DNA of 54,448 nucleotides from Propionibacteriaceae bacterium (lineage in GTDB: Bacteria > Actinomycetota > Actinomycetes > Propionibacteriales > Propionibacteriaceae). This document shows positions 32,384 through 41,604 of the stretch, piece by piece. The first letter of the stretch is position 1, and each line of letters starts with the position of its first letter. A program made the position numbers and the translations under genes. The notes under the pieces are model-generated. The model did no database searches, was not told where the DNA came from, and was given only the letters and a program-made list of their open reading frames with translations. The DNA lies in contig JAISCA010000017.1 in assembly GCA_031265875.1 (NCBI GenBank), positions 1 to 54,448 on the forward strand. The letters are read 5' to 3'.

Positions 32384-33313
32384 ATGTCAACCAACCATCG
32401 GCCCGGCTGGGCCGTCGGTCTGACCGCCCTGCTGGCGGCCGCCAGCCTGGCCCTGTCTGGCTGCGGCTCCGCCTCACCCACCGACCCCACCAACCCGCCC
32501 GAGACCGGCTACGCCGTCGACTCCAACACCCTGGTCTTCGGCGTGGTGCCGGACTCGGTCAGCACCGAGACCAACTACACCCCCTTGATGGACTACATCG
32601 CCCAGCAGACCGGCAAGACCGTGCGCTACCACGAGTCGACCGACTACGCCGCCCTGATCGAAGCCGCCATCGCCGGCAAGATCGACGTGGCCTCCTTCTC
32701 CGGTTTCACCTACGTCACCGCCACCAACCAGGGGGCGTCGTTGATCCCGGTCGGCTCGATCGTGACCAAAAAGGGCGAGGAACCGGGCTACTACTCCATG
32801 GCCATCGTGCCGAAGGACTCCGCGATTCAATCCCTGGCCGAGTTCCGGGGCCTCAAGGTCTGCTTCGTCGACCCCTCCTCCACCTCCGGCTACCTCTTCC
32901 CCTCCTACAACCTGCTGGAGCAGGGCATCGATCCGGAGACCGACGTCACACCGGTCTTCGCCGGCAAGCACGACATCTCGGTGACTAAGACGGGTGAGGG
33001 CCGCGAGTGCGAGGCCGGTTTCGCCGAGGACAGCGAAGTCGCCAAGTCGGACGCCGTCCGGGTGGTGCAACAGACCCAGGTGCCGGGCGCGCCCATCGTG
33101 GTGTCGGGACACCTGCCCCAGGCCATGCGGGACAAGCTGCGCGACATCCTGCAAGAGGTCACCATCGACCAGATCATCGCCGCCGGCGTCAGTTCGGCCG
33201 ACTCCGACGGTTTCCGGGCCGTCTTCTACGCCACGCGCCCGGTCAACGACGCCTATTACGACCTTATCCGCGACATCTGCGCCAAGACCGGGGCCAAGCA
33301 GTGCCAGGCCTGA
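32384..33313 (+). CDS. phnD: Phosphonate-binding lipoprotein
   Basis: A 309-residue lipoprotein. The signal peptide ends LSGC with C27, then LVFGVVPDSVSTETNYTPLM begins the PhnD/PtxB-type binding fold. YHESTDYAALIEAAIAGKID and VCFVDPSSTSGYLFPSYNLL are characteristic. It captures phosphonates (or phosphite/phosphate esters) outside the membrane for the PhnCE transporter. It starts one base after the previous stop. Confidence 0.92.
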   Translation: MSTNHRPGWAVGLTALLAAASLALSGCGSASPTDPTNPPETGYAVDSNTLVFGVVPDSVSTETNYTPLMDYIAQQTGKTVRYHESTDYAALIEAAIAGKIDVASFSGFTYVTATNQGASLIPVGSIVTKKGEEPGYYSMAIVPKDSAIQSLAEFRGLKVCFVDPSSTSGYLFPSYNLLEQGIDPETDVTPVFAGKHDISVTKTGEGRECEAGFAEDSEVAKSDAVRVVQQTQVPGAPIVVSGHLPQAMRDKLRDILQEVTIDQIIAAGVSSADSDGFRAVFYATRPVNDAYYDLIRDICAKTGAKQCQA

Positions 33314-34266
33314 TCGTGGCCGACCCATCCCTCGAGTCCGACCGCCTCAACCAGGGGCGGTCGGACCGGGAGGGACGGTCGGAGCGGGAGGGACGGACGG
33401 ACCCCCCGATCCAGTTCGACGCTCTGAGCAAGTCCTTCGGCTCCAACTGGGCTCTGCAGGAGGTTTCCTTCCGGGTCGAAGCGGGCCAGATCGTGGTCCT
33501 GCTGGGGGCCTCCGGCTCCGGCAAGTCCACCTTGTTACGGCAGGTCGACGGGTTGGAACGGCCCAGCGCCGGCGCGGTCACGGTGTTGGGCCAGCCGGTC
33601 GACCGGCTCCGCGGCGGCGATCTTAGGCGGCTGCGGGCCCGGGTCGGCATGATCTTCCAGAGCTTCGAGTTGGTCGGACCGCTGAGCGTCTTGGAGAACG
33701 TCCTGACCGGGGCCTTGGCCCGGCTGCGCGGACCCCGCTTGAGCCTATTGTCGTACCCCCGCGCTCTGCGTCTGGAGGCGATGCGCCAACTCGATCGGGT
33801 CGGGTTGGCCGAGATCGCCCACCAGCGCTCCGACACTCTGTCAGGCGGCCAGCAGCAGCGGGTCGCCATCGCCCGCGCCCTCATGCAGTCGCCCCAGATC
33901 CTGCTGGCGGACGAGCCGGTGGCCTCGCTCGATCCGGAGTCGTCGGCCGACGTCATGGCCTTGATCCGACAGATCGCCCAACGCGACCGCCTGACCGTGC
34001 TGTGCTCGCTGCACCAGGTCGACCTGGCCCTGAGTTGGGCCGACCGGGTGGTCGGGCTGCGGCAGGGCCGGGTCGTGCTGGACCGTCCGGCCGATCAGAT
34101 CAGCCGGAACGAGGCCATGGCCATCTACCAACGCGGTCCGGCCGGGCCGCCGGAGGCCGGTCAGCCGGCCCCGGCCGGGTTCGATGAGGCGGGCTTCGAG
34201 GCGATGGACTGGTTGGCCAGCGCTCCGCCGCCGGCGCCGGGCGTCTTGGCCGGGACCGGTCTATGA
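33301..34266 (+). CDS. phnC: Phosphonate ABC transporter ATPase
   Basis: Up to 321 residues. Two GTG starts are possible: 33301 (13 bp inside phnD) and 33316; neither has a strong ribosome binding site. The ABC domain follows an Arg/Glu/Asp-rich N-terminal extension: Walker A LLGASGSGKSTLLRQVDGL, Q-loop MIFQSFELVG, signature LSGGQQQRVAIARAL, Walker B LLADEPVASLDPES and H-loop CSLHQVDLAL. The C-terminal 40 residues are a Pro/Ala/Gly-rich tail not needed for the ATPase fold. Confidence 0.93.
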   Translation: MPGLIVADPSLESDRLNQGRSDREGRSEREGRTDPPIQFDALSKSFGSNWALQEVSFRVEAGQIVVLLGASGSGKSTLLRQVDGLERPSAGAVTVLGQPVDRLRGGDLRRLRARVGMIFQSFELVGPLSVLENVLTGALARLRGPRLSLLSYPRALRLEAMRQLDRVGLAEIAHQRSDTLSGGQQQRVAIARALMQSPQILLADEPVASLDPESSADVMALIRQIAQRDRLTVLCSLHQVDLALSWADRVVGLRQGRVVLDRPADQISRNEAMAIYQRGPAGPPEAGQPAPAGFDEAGFEAMDWLASAPPPAPGVLAGTGL

Positions 34267-36146
34267 CCACCGCCGTCCGTTCCCCCTCCACCCGTCGTCC
34301 CAGCCGTCCCCTGAGGCCTGACCCCTGGTCCTTGCGGGCCGGGCCGCGCCGGCCGCTCGACGTCAACGGCCTGGTCGCGCGCGCGACCTTGCTCCTCCTG
34401 CTCCTGGTCGGCGCGATCATGCTGGCCCAGATCGACGTCAGCCCGTCCACCATCATGGCCTCGCGCGGCAACGCCGTGAACTTCTTCCACCGGGTCGGAG
34501 GCTTGGACTTCCCGCCCCTGGTGAATCTGGCCTATCAGACCGCCCTGACCCTGGGCATCGTCATCGTCGGCACTCTGCTGGCCGGCCTGGCCTCGGTCCC
34601 AGTGGCCTACCTGGCCGCTGCCAACACCAGCCCCGGGCGGGTTTGGCGGGCGGGCGGGCGTTTCATCGGCGTCTTCTGCCGAGCCCTGCCCGACGTGGTC
34701 TTGGCCATGGTCTTCGCCTTGATCTGCTCCCTGGGCGCGCTGCCCGGCATCTTGGCCATCGCCATCCACTCCGTCGGCATGATCTCCCGTCTCTTCGCCG
34801 ACGCCATCGAGCAGATCGACGAGGGCCCCCGGCTGGCCATCCGGGCCGGCGGCGGCGGTCGTATACAAGAGTTCTTCAGCGGCGTCTTGCCCCAGGTCTT
34901 CCCCTCCTGGTGCGCCACCGTCTTGCACCGGGCCGACATCAATCTGCGTGGTTCGGTCATCTTGGGCTACGTGGCCGTGCCCGGCCTGGGCCTGCAGATG
35001 CGCAACGCTTTCGCCGCTCTCGATTACGGCCGGGGCTTGGCCGTGGCCGTCGTCATCTTCGGCCTCTGCGTCGGCATGGAGATCCTATCCTCCAGCCTGC
35101 GCCGCCGCCTGCTGGCGCCGGCGGCGGACCGTCGGCTGAGCCGCCGTCAACGCCTGGCGGTCGGAGCCGCCCCGCCGTCTGTCAGCGGCCAGCGTCGCCC
35201 GGCCGCCGGTCGTGGCGCCGCCGCGGCCGGAGTCGGCTCGCGCGCCAGGATTGCCAACGCCGCTCCGACGGTCGCTACCGTCGCCGACCCCAGGCCTGGT
35301 GTGGTCGCCCCCGCCCATCCCAGCGCCGCTCCGGGTGCGGCTAGCCCGGCCCAGTTGGCCGATTGGCTGCGCCGCCCCTGGACGCCGGCCCGGGTACGCT
35401 CCTGGATCGGCCGGGGCGTCGCTGTGGGCGTCCTGGTCGCCTCGGTCTGGGTCTGCCAGATCACCTGGAGCGATCTGTGGACGGCTTGGGACCGGGTGCC
35501 CCGGGTAGCGGCCACTTTCTGGCCGCCGACGGCCGGCAACTACGGCCTGCCCCGCCTGCTCCAGGCCATGGGCGCGACCGTGGCGGTGGCCTTGGCCGCC
35601 GCCGTCATCACCTTGGTCGGGTCCTGGTTGATCGGCTCCTGGGCGGCCCGTAACGTCGCTCCCAACGGCTCGGTCCGAGCTATCTGCCGGCTCCTCCTGG
35701 TCGTCATCCGAGGAGTGCCCGAGCTGGTCTTGGCCATCGTTTTGATCATCGTCACGGGCCTGGGCTCCCAAGCCGGCGTGCTGGCCCTGGGCCTGTGCCA
35801 CATCGGCCTGCTGGGCAAGCTGATGGCCGACTCCCTGGAGGAGGTGCCGCACGGCCCGGAGCGGGCCCTGACCGCCGTCGGCGCCAGCCGGGCCCAGGTC
35901 TACCTGGCCGCCACCTTGCCTCAGGGCCGCCGGGCCATCGTCGGACACATCCTCTACGTCCTCGACACCAACCTGCGCGCCGCCACCATCTTGGGCCTGG
36001 TCGGCGGCGGTGGCATCGGCTACTACCTGCTGAACGCCTCCCAAGGCTCCAACTACGGCCTGGTGGCTCTGATCGTGGGCCTGATCGTGGCGGTCGTGAT
36101 GGCGCTGGAGGGCCTGACCATGTGGACTCGCGCCGCCCTGCGCTGA
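34263..36146 (+). CDS. phnE: Fused phosphonate ABC permease (PhnE-PhnE)
   Basis: A 627-residue protein made of two PhnE permeases in one chain. Domain 1 (about residues 40-285) carries the ATPase-docking loop EGPRLAIRAGGGGRIQEFFS; domain 2 (about 380-625) carries HGPERALTAVGASRAQVYLA. Each has about six transmembrane segments. An Ala/Pro/Arg-rich linker of about 90 residues joins them. Most systems use a homodimer or two separate PhnE proteins. It overlaps phnC by ATGA. Confidence 0.92.
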   Translation: MTTAVRSPSTRRPSRPLRPDPWSLRAGPRRPLDVNGLVARATLLLLLLVGAIMLAQIDVSPSTIMASRGNAVNFFHRVGGLDFPPLVNLAYQTALTLGIVIVGTLLAGLASVPVAYLAAANTSPGRVWRAGGRFIGVFCRALPDVVLAMVFALICSLGALPGILAIAIHSVGMISRLFADAIEQIDEGPRLAIRAGGGGRIQEFFSGVLPQVFPSWCATVLHRADINLRGSVILGYVAVPGLGLQMRNAFAALDYGRGLAVAVVIFGLCVGMEILSSSLRRRLLAPAADRRLSRRQRLAVGAAPPSVSGQRRPAAGRGAAAAGVGSRARIANAAPTVATVADPRPGVVAPAHPSAAPGAASPAQLADWLRRPWTPARVRSWIGRGVAVGVLVASVWVCQITWSDLWTAWDRVPRVAATFWPPTAGNYGLPRLLQAMGATVAVALAAAVITLVGSWLIGSWAARNVAPNGSVRAICRLLLVVIRGVPELVLAIVLIIVTGLGSQAGVLALGLCHIGLLGKLMADSLEEVPHGPERALTAVGASRAQVYLAATLPQGRRAIVGHILYVLDTNLRAATILGLVGGGGIGYYLLNASQGSNYGLVALIVGLIVAVVMALEGLTMWTRAALR

Positions 36147-36162
36147 AGCAGGAGAGCCCGAG

Positions 36163-37323
36163 ATGGACCAGACCGACCCCCCACTGGCCGAGCGGGCGAT
36201 TCCGGCAGTGGCGGCGGTCGGACGGGGGTTCGGGCTGGGGCGAGTCATGCTCTTCGAGGGCCCGGGCCGGCCCCACCGGCTCCAGACCTGGCCCCTGCCC
36301 GAGCCGGGGCCGGGCCAAGCCTTGGTGGCGATCGACCTGGCCGCCGTCTGCGGCTCGGACCGTCACAGCGTGAGCGGGCGTCGGCCGACCCCGGCCCCGG
36401 CCGTCTTGGGCCACGAGCAGGTCGGCCACGTCGTGGCGATCGATCCCGCCGTCCGCGACCTCGCCGGTCGGCCGCTGCGACCGGGCGACCGGGTGGTCTG
36501 GTCGATCTGCCTGGCCTGTGGCCAGTGCGACCGCTGTCAACGGGGGCTGAGCCAGAAATGCCGTCACCTGCTCAAATACGGGCATGAGCGATGGCAGGAC
36601 GGGGCCGGCCTGGGCGGCGGCTTCGCCAGCCACATTCTGCTGCGGGCCGGCAGCGCCATCGCGACGGTCCCGGCCGGTCTGCCCGACGTCGTGGCCGTGT
36701 CCGCCGCCTGCGCCACGGCCACGGCGGTGGCCTGCGTCGAAGCGGCCCAGAGCTGGCTCGACCGCTGGGCCGGCCTGCCGGTGGTGGTCTGCGGGGCGGG
36801 GCTGTTGGGGTTGACGGTCACAGCCCTGCTGACTGACGCCGGGGCCCAGGTCACGGTGGCCGAACCGGACCGGTCCAGGCGGGCGCTGGCCCGTCGCTTC
36901 GGAGCGGTCCGGAGCCTGCCACCGGCCGAGTTGGGCCCGGCCGACGCCCCCTTGGCTGTGTTCGAGCTGTCCGGCGACGTCCGACAGGTGGCGAGCTGCC
37001 TCCGCTTGGTCGAAGTCGGCGGTGTGGTGGTGCTGGCCGGCACCGTCTCGCCTGGCCCAGCCGTGGCGGTCGCAGCCGAGGACCTGGTCCGCCGCTTGAC
37101 CAGTTTGGTGGGCGTGCACAACTACCGCCCCGACCACCTGACCGCCGCCCTGGCCTACCTGTCCGGTCCCGGCCGGGCCTGGCCCTGGGCCAGCCTGGTC
37201 GCCCCGCCCCGCCCGCTCGAGCGATTGGACCACTGCTTCACCCACCGGCTCCCCGGCTCCCCGCCCCGCGCCAGCGTGGCTCCCCAGTGGGACGCCGCGC
37301 GGGTCGTTTCACCGTCGCCGTAG
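36163..37323 (+). CDS. Zinc-dependent alcohol dehydrogenase, phosphonate-operon type
   Basis: A 386-residue medium-chain dehydrogenase. Catalytic zinc ligands are in AAVCGSDRHS and LGHEQVGHVVAID; the structural zinc lobe is CLACGQCDRCQRGLSQKC. The nucleotide fold starts at VVVCGAGLLGLTVTALLTDA. It has its own ribosome binding site (CAGGAGA), 16 bp after phnE. Dehydrogenases of this kind recur in phosphonate operons; likely substrates are 2-hydroxyethylphosphonate or phosphonoacetaldehyde, which is an inference from context. Confidence 0.85.
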   Translation: MDQTDPPLAERAIPAVAAVGRGFGLGRVMLFEGPGRPHRLQTWPLPEPGPGQALVAIDLAAVCGSDRHSVSGRRPTPAPAVLGHEQVGHVVAIDPAVRDLAGRPLRPGDRVVWSICLACGQCDRCQRGLSQKCRHLLKYGHERWQDGAGLGGGFASHILLRAGSAIATVPAGLPDVVAVSAACATATAVACVEAAQSWLDRWAGLPVVVCGAGLLGLTVTALLTDAGAQVTVAEPDRSRRALARRFGAVRSLPPAELGPADAPLAVFELSGDVRQVASCLRLVEVGGVVVLAGTVSPGPAVAVAAEDLVRRLTSLVGVHNYRPDHLTAALAYLSGPGRAWPWASLVAPPRPLERLDHCFTHRLPGSPPRASVAPQWDAARVVSPSP

Positions 37324-37427
37324 TCCCTGACTCATCCGTGACCGCCCAAAGCCAGGCCGGGAAGGAAGAAAGGACGAAGCGCCAACCCCCGCTCGGCCAA
37401 GGCCCGTCACGCTCACAGGAGAGTTAG

Positions 37428-37480
37428 GACAGTCGCTACGGCGTGTCGGCGGTCGTAGACGCTCGCTCGGCGACGGAGGC
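37428..37480. repeat. Dispersed hairpin repeat, copy e
   Basis: CTACG (37436-37440) pairs perfectly with CGTAG (37454-37458) around GCGTGTCGGCGGT, followed by ACGCTCGCTCGGCGACGG. It lies between convergent genes. Confidence 0.65.
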
Positions 37481-37500
37481 CGGCGTGATCGGGCGGGCTC

Positions 37501-37980
37501 TTAGAGCTCGGCCACGGCGGCCAGCAGGCCGGGCAGGGCGGCTTCGACGCGGGCCAGGGTGGCTTGGAAGACGGCTGGCGGGCCGCCCCAGGGGTCGGCG
37601 ATGGCTTGGCCCCGGTGGTCGGGGTCGTAGTCGCTCAGCAACACGATGCGCTCGGAGTCGGGGGCCAGCCGGCGCAGGCGCTCGACGTGGTACGGCTCCA
37701 TGCCCACGACTAGGTCGGCCGCGCGCAGCTCGGCCGGTGTGATGCGGTGGGCCCGGTGCCCGCTGGCCTCGTACCCGGCCCGCTCCAGCACACGCCGGGC
37801 CGGCGGATCGATCGGATTGCCCTCTTCCTCGTCGGACAGGGCCGCGCTGGTGAATTCGACCCGGCTCAATCCGGCCGCCGGAGCCATCCCCCGGGCCACC
37901 CGCTCCGCCATCGGCGAGCGGCAGATATTGCCCAGGCAGACGAAGACGACTCGGACCGGTTTGGCATCGGCTTGGCTCAC
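37501..37980 (-). CDS. Low-molecular-weight protein-tyrosine phosphatase
   Basis: A 159-residue enzyme. The P-loop [13 protein letters not shown] (CX5R motif, Cys15 and Arg21) is near the N-terminus and the general-acid Asp is in the [13 protein letters not shown] region. This is the full length of the family. It dephosphorylates tyrosine-phosphorylated proteins, or in some branches acts as an arsenate reductase; there is no arsenic-resistance context here. Confidence 0.93.
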   Translation of the reverse strand: MSQADAKPVRVVFVCLGNICRSPMAERVARGMAPAAGLSRVEFTSAALSDEEEGNPIDPPARRVLERAGYEASGHRAHRITPAELRAADLVVGMEPYHVERLRRLAPDSERIVLLSDYDPDHRGQAIADPWGGPPAVFQATLARVEAALPGLLAAVAEL

Positions 37981-38085
37981 GGGCTCCAGTCTGCCCCACG
38001 CCTGCTCGAAAACGAGCGGCGCCCCGGCCGACGGTCGGCCCTCTGGCGTACATTTAGTAGCTCCACTCCAGCGAGGGACTTAAGA

Positions 38086-39093
38086 ATGATGCAGCTCCAA
38101 GGACGTAATTTCCTCAAGGAACTCGATTTCACGCGCCAGGAATGGCTCGGTCTAGTCGAGCTGTCGGCCCAGTTGAAGGCGGACAAGCGGGCCGGGCGGG
38201 AACGAGCCCGCTTGTCCGGTCGCAATATCGCCTTGATCTTCGAGAAGACCTCGACTAGGACGCGCTGCGCCTTCGAGGTGGCGGCGCACGACCAGGGCGC
38301 CCATGTCACCTACCTCGACCCGGCCGGCTCGCAGATCGGGCACAAGGAGTCCATCGCGGACACCGCCCGTGTGCTGGGGCGGATGTTCGACGGCATCGAG
38401 TACCGCGGCTTCGGCCAGCAGGTGGTGGAGCAATTGGGCCGCCACGCCAAGGTGCCGGTCTGGAACGGGCTGACCAACGAGTGGCATCCGACCCAGTCGC
38501 TCTGCGACGTGCTGACCATGATCGAGCACTCGGGCAAGGACGTGCGGGAGATCTCCTTCGCCTACGTCGGCGATTCGAGGTACAACATCGGCAACTCGTT
38601 GCTGGTGACCGGAGCCCTGCTGGGCATGGACGTCAGGGTGGTGGCGCCGCCGGGGCTGCAGAACTGGCCCCACATCGTCGAGCAGGCCCACCGGGTGGCG
38701 GCCGAGTCCGGGGCCCGGGTGACGTTGACGGACGATCTGGCGGCCGGCGTCAAAGGGGTCGACTTCATCTACACCGACGTCTGGGTCTCGATGGGCGAGC
38801 CGAAGGCGGTCTGGTTGGAGCGCATCCCGATGCTGGCGCCGTACCGGGTGACCCGGCGGGTGCTGGAGCTGACCGGCAACCCCGAGGTCAAGTTCATGCA
38901 CTGCCTGCCCGCCTTCCATGACCTGGAGACCTCGATGGGCGGTGAGATTCTGCGCCTGGCCGGGCTGGACGACGGCTTGGAGGTGACCGACGAGGTCTTC
39001 GAGTCGCCGGCCTCGATCGTCTTCGACCAGGCCGAGAACCGGATGCACACCATCAAGGCCATCCTGGTGGCGACCTTGGGCGACGAGGCCTAA
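38086..39093 (+). CDS. argF: Ornithine carbamoyltransferase
   Basis: A 335-residue enzyme starting at the first of two adjacent ATGs, nine bases after GAGG. STRTR (residues 56-60) binds carbamoyl phosphate, WHPTQ and [14 protein letters not shown] are family segments, and MHCLPAFHD contains the ornithine-site cysteine. [20 protein letters not shown] is also diagnostic. The long form with HCLPAFHD is shared by catabolic ArcB and the E. coli ArgF/ArgI type, so direction cannot be told; no arcA, arcC or other arg gene is adjacent. Confidence 0.93.
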   Translation: MMQLQGRNFLKELDFTRQEWLGLVELSAQLKADKRAGRERARLSGRNIALIFEKTSTRTRCAFEVAAHDQGAHVTYLDPAGSQIGHKESIADTARVLGRMFDGIEYRGFGQQVVEQLGRHAKVPVWNGLTNEWHPTQSLCDVLTMIEHSGKDVREISFAYVGDSRYNIGNSLLVTGALLGMDVRVVAPPGLQNWPHIVEQAHRVAAESGARVTLTDDLAAGVKGVDFIYTDVWVSMGEPKAVWLERIPMLAPYRVTRRVLELTGNPEVKFMHCLPAFHDLETSMGGEILRLAGLDDGLEVTDEVFESPASIVFDQAENRMHTIKAILVATLGDEA

Positions 39094-40017
39094 GTGGCTG
39101 CGATCGAGCCGGGGCGCTGCTACGCCCATCCGGACCGGGAGACCCGGATCGTCTGCCGGCGCTGCGGGCGACCGATCTGCGCCGATTGCATGGTGCCGGC
39201 GGCGGTCGGCTTCCAATGCCGGGAGTGCGTCCGTCAGTTCGCCCGCCGCACCCGCCAGGGGCAGGGTCCTTACGGCGGCCGTCTGAGTGACAATCCAACA
39301 TTGACTACGGTGATCCTGATCGGGATCAACCTGGCGGTTTGGGTCCTGATCCAAGCCACCGGCGGGCAGGGATCCCGTTGGACCGAATTGTTCGGTCTCA
39401 CCCCGCTGGGCCGTTGCGGGGTGGAAGCCGACCCCTCGTTGTACTATCCCGGCCTGGATCAGGCCGCCTGCCTGGCCCGGCCCGGCGCGGTCTGGCGGCC
39501 CGGCGTCGCCAGTGGAGCGGTCTGGCAGTTGCTGACCAGCGTCTTCACCCACGTCGAGTGGCTCCACATCGGTTGCAACATGTTGACCCTGTGGTTCCTC
39601 GGGCCGCCCCTGGAACGTATCTTGGGCCGGACCCGCTGGCTGGCCTTGTATCTGCTGTCCGGTCTGGGCGGATCGGTCTGCGTGCTTTGGTTGAGCCAGC
39701 CGGCCAGCTCGGTGGTGGGGGCCTCGGGGGCCATCTTCGGCCTGTTGGCCAGCCTCCTCCTCATTATGCGCCGCCTCCACCAAGACCTGCGGCAGGTGCT
39801 GCTCTGGCTCGGCCTCAACGTCGTCATCACCTTGGTGGCCCGGAATTCCATCTCCTGGCAGGGCCACCTGGGCGGCTTCCTGATCGGCGCGGCCGTCAGC
39901 GCCATCCTGGTCTTCATGCCGGCCCGTCAGCGCTCCCGTTGGCAGTGGCTGGCCCTCAGCGGCGTGGCCCTGGTCCTAGCCGGCTTGACGCTGGCCCGCT
40001 GCCTCATGCTGGCCTGA
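39094..40017 (+). CDS. Rhomboid-family intramembrane serine protease 1
   Basis: A 307-residue membrane protease starting at the GTG directly after the argF stop. The N-terminus is a B-box-like zinc finger (CYAHPDRETRIVCRRCGRPI, then CADC and CRECV). Membrane segments start at LTTVILIGINLAVWVLIQ. The catalytic serine is in GASGAIFGLLA and the histidine in WQGHLGGFLIG; HIGCNMLTLW supplies the conserved asparagine region. Very similar to the second copy at 41605. Confidence 0.92.
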   Translation: MAAIEPGRCYAHPDRETRIVCRRCGRPICADCMVPAAVGFQCRECVRQFARRTRQGQGPYGGRLSDNPTLTTVILIGINLAVWVLIQATGGQGSRWTELFGLTPLGRCGVEADPSLYYPGLDQAACLARPGAVWRPGVASGAVWQLLTSVFTHVEWLHIGCNMLTLWFLGPPLERILGRTRWLALYLLSGLGGSVCVLWLSQPASSVVGASGAIFGLLASLLLIMRRLHQDLRQVLLWLGLNVVITLVARNSISWQGHLGGFLIGAAVSAILVFMPARQRSRWQWLALSGVALVLAGLTLARCLMLA

Positions 40018-40148
40018 GGACGCGGGGCTGGGGACCGGATGTCACGGGCCTCACGGTTACGGTCTGGAGGTTAGTTGACCGCGCCGGGCCGCTGGCCGGG
40101 GAGACCGAACTGCACGCCCCATGGGTGTCATCGCGTCCGGCATGGTCA

Positions 40149-40209
40149 CATAGGCACAGAAGCTTAGGCACATGGGCGCGCAAAGCAGGTGCCTATGCGC
40201 CTAAGCTTC
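40149..40209. repeat. Strong hairpin with interleaved inverted repeats
   Basis: GAAGCTTAGGC (40159-40169) pairs perfectly with GCCTAAGCTTC (40199-40209), and the stem continues inward over CAT/ATG and GGC/GCC with two imperfect steps. A second pair, CATAGGCAC (40149-40157) and GTGCCTATG (40189-40197), interleaves with the first, so the two foldings exclude each other or make a pseudoknot. It lies in the 351-bp gap between convergent genes, where no gene is seen. Confidence 0.7.
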
Positions 40210-40368
40210 ACCGAAAAGACGCTGACTCCTGCCGGGCCGATGTCCGCGTCATTGCCCCGCCAGCGCGCTTCGCACAGTGGCCGCCGCGACCGTGCCGATC
40301 GCCTTCTCGAGGGTTTCCAGGATCGCCGCCTCGGTCTTGGGTGAGTTGATCACCGTCACCCGGTGCGC

Positions 40369-40815
40369 TCACCGCAACGCGTCCGGGCTCCGCGCGGCGG
40401 CCCGGGAGAGTAAGTCGCTTGCTCGAAGCAGTTCCATTCCGTGGTCGGCCATCCAAGCGTGAGGGAAATGCCGGTCGTTGTCTGTCACTATCGCGGACGC
40501 CCGCGCCGTCAGCGCAGCCGCCAGGACATGGCGATCCTTCGGGTCCATCGCGACGGCCGCCGCTGTCCGCCGGTCGAGGTCGCTCGGCTCGATCAACGCC
40601 CAGGGCAGGTACTCGACCAGGCGGAGCTCAAGCTCGCGGGCGTCCTCGGGAGTGAAGCCGAATCCCGCCACCAAATTGCGGGAAGTCTCATCAAGGATCG
40701 CCTGACTCCAGCGTAACTCGAAGGCGCCAGCTTTGCCCAAGTAGACAACGTAATCACGCAAGGTCCGCGGAATCAGCACATTGGCGTCGGCCAGGACGAC
40801 GGCAGACTCGGTCAA
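40369..40815 (-). CDS. PIN-domain toxin
   Basis: A 148-residue protein of the PIN nuclease fold: VVLADANVLIPRTLRDYV (first Asp D10), LDETSRNLV (Glu), AMDPKDRHVLAAALTARA and IVTDNDRHFP (C-terminal acidic residues). It would be a metal-dependent RNase. The start overlaps the upstream gene stop by ATGA, the usual layout for an antitoxin followed by its toxin. Confidence 0.87.
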   Translation of the reverse strand: MTESAVVLADANVLIPRTLRDYVVYLGKAGAFELRWSQAILDETSRNLVAGFGFTPEDARELELRLVEYLPWALIEPSDLDRRTAAAVAMDPKDRHVLAAALTARASAIVTDNDRHFPHAWMADHGMELLRASDLLSRAAARSPDALR

Positions 40816-41198
40816 TCGAGTTGCCCCACCCGGTTGGACAACTCGCCGAGCGCGGTCATGGTCGCCTCGCCGACCGTCCGCTGGCGCTCGCGGTATGTCT
40901 GGATCGCCGACGCCGGGATTCGGTGGTGGCGCCCGACCATGCGGTGCCCTATCCGGCCCGCGTCCAGGAGCTTCATGAGTGTGGGCCGCGACATTCCTAA
41001 AACCGCCGCCGCCTGGGTCGTGGTGAACTCATGTTTTGCCGGAATCACCATCGCGCCGTACGATTCTTCGGCGTCGAGCAGAGTGAGGACCTTCTCAGCG
41101 GCGCTCCTGGGCAGCCGCAACGTCACCTCGATCTCCGTGTCCGCACCCGCCAACTCGGACCGCAGACGGACGATGTCCTCCGAGATCGCATTCGTCAT
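40812..41198 (-). CDS. Antitoxin with excisionase/MerR-type helix-turn-helix
   Basis: A 128-residue protein. Of two in-frame ATGs the second, at 41198, is chosen because GGAGGG lies four bases before it. The DNA-binding segment reads EFTTTQAAAVLGMSRPTLMK followed by LLDAGRIGHRMVGRHHRIPA, typical of HTH_17/excisionase-like antitoxins that partner PIN toxins. The N-terminus (residues 1-45) is helical and acidic. It probably represses the operon. Confidence 0.85.
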   Translation of the reverse strand: MTNAISEDIVRLRSELAGADTEIEVTLRLPRSAAEKVLTLLDAEESYGAMVIPAKHEFTTTQAAAVLGMSRPTLMKLLDAGRIGHRMVGRHHRIPASAIQTYRERQRTVGEATMTALGELSNRVGQLD

Positions 41199-41223
41199 CG
41201 TCCCTCCAAGTGTCATATCCGCA

Positions 41224-41240
41224 ACTTAACTGATCTAAGT
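41224..41240. promoter_or_regulatory. Candidate operator of the toxin-antitoxin operon
   Basis: ACTTA (41224-41228) and TAAGT (41236-41240) form a short inverted repeat just upstream of the antitoxin gene in an AT-richer stretch. The remainder of 41250-41604 has no gene I can support. Confidence 0.3.
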
Positions 41241-41604
41241 GTAGCAGCACTGATTCAGCGCAGTTCATGAGAGAGGGGTCAAAGGCCTTCATCGGGCGTG
41301 CTTGTCCAGTCCTAATAAGGAAGAGATGTAGAAATTGGTCTCCGGGAAGGCGTCGCAGGCGGTCACCATCGGCGCCGGGGCCGGGATCGATCAGTGACCA
41401 CTTCGCCGCTCCGACAGGCCTTCCACCGGTGTGAGGACGGCGGGGCACAGCGCGATCCAGAGGGAAGACGACGGGAACGAACGCCCGCCCGGGGCCGTAG
41501 GGTGAGGACGAGGTTCTTCGGCCGGCCGGTTGACGAGGGAGATTAGGCGGAGCGCTGATCGGAGCGGGTCTTAGGGCGGCGGCTTTAAGCGGAGAGGATG
41601 GTGG

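Noticed and set aside
33007-33300. Extended start for the phosphonate ATPase
   Set aside because: Overlaps phnD coding sequence in another frame; the GTG at 33301 or 33316 is more plausible.
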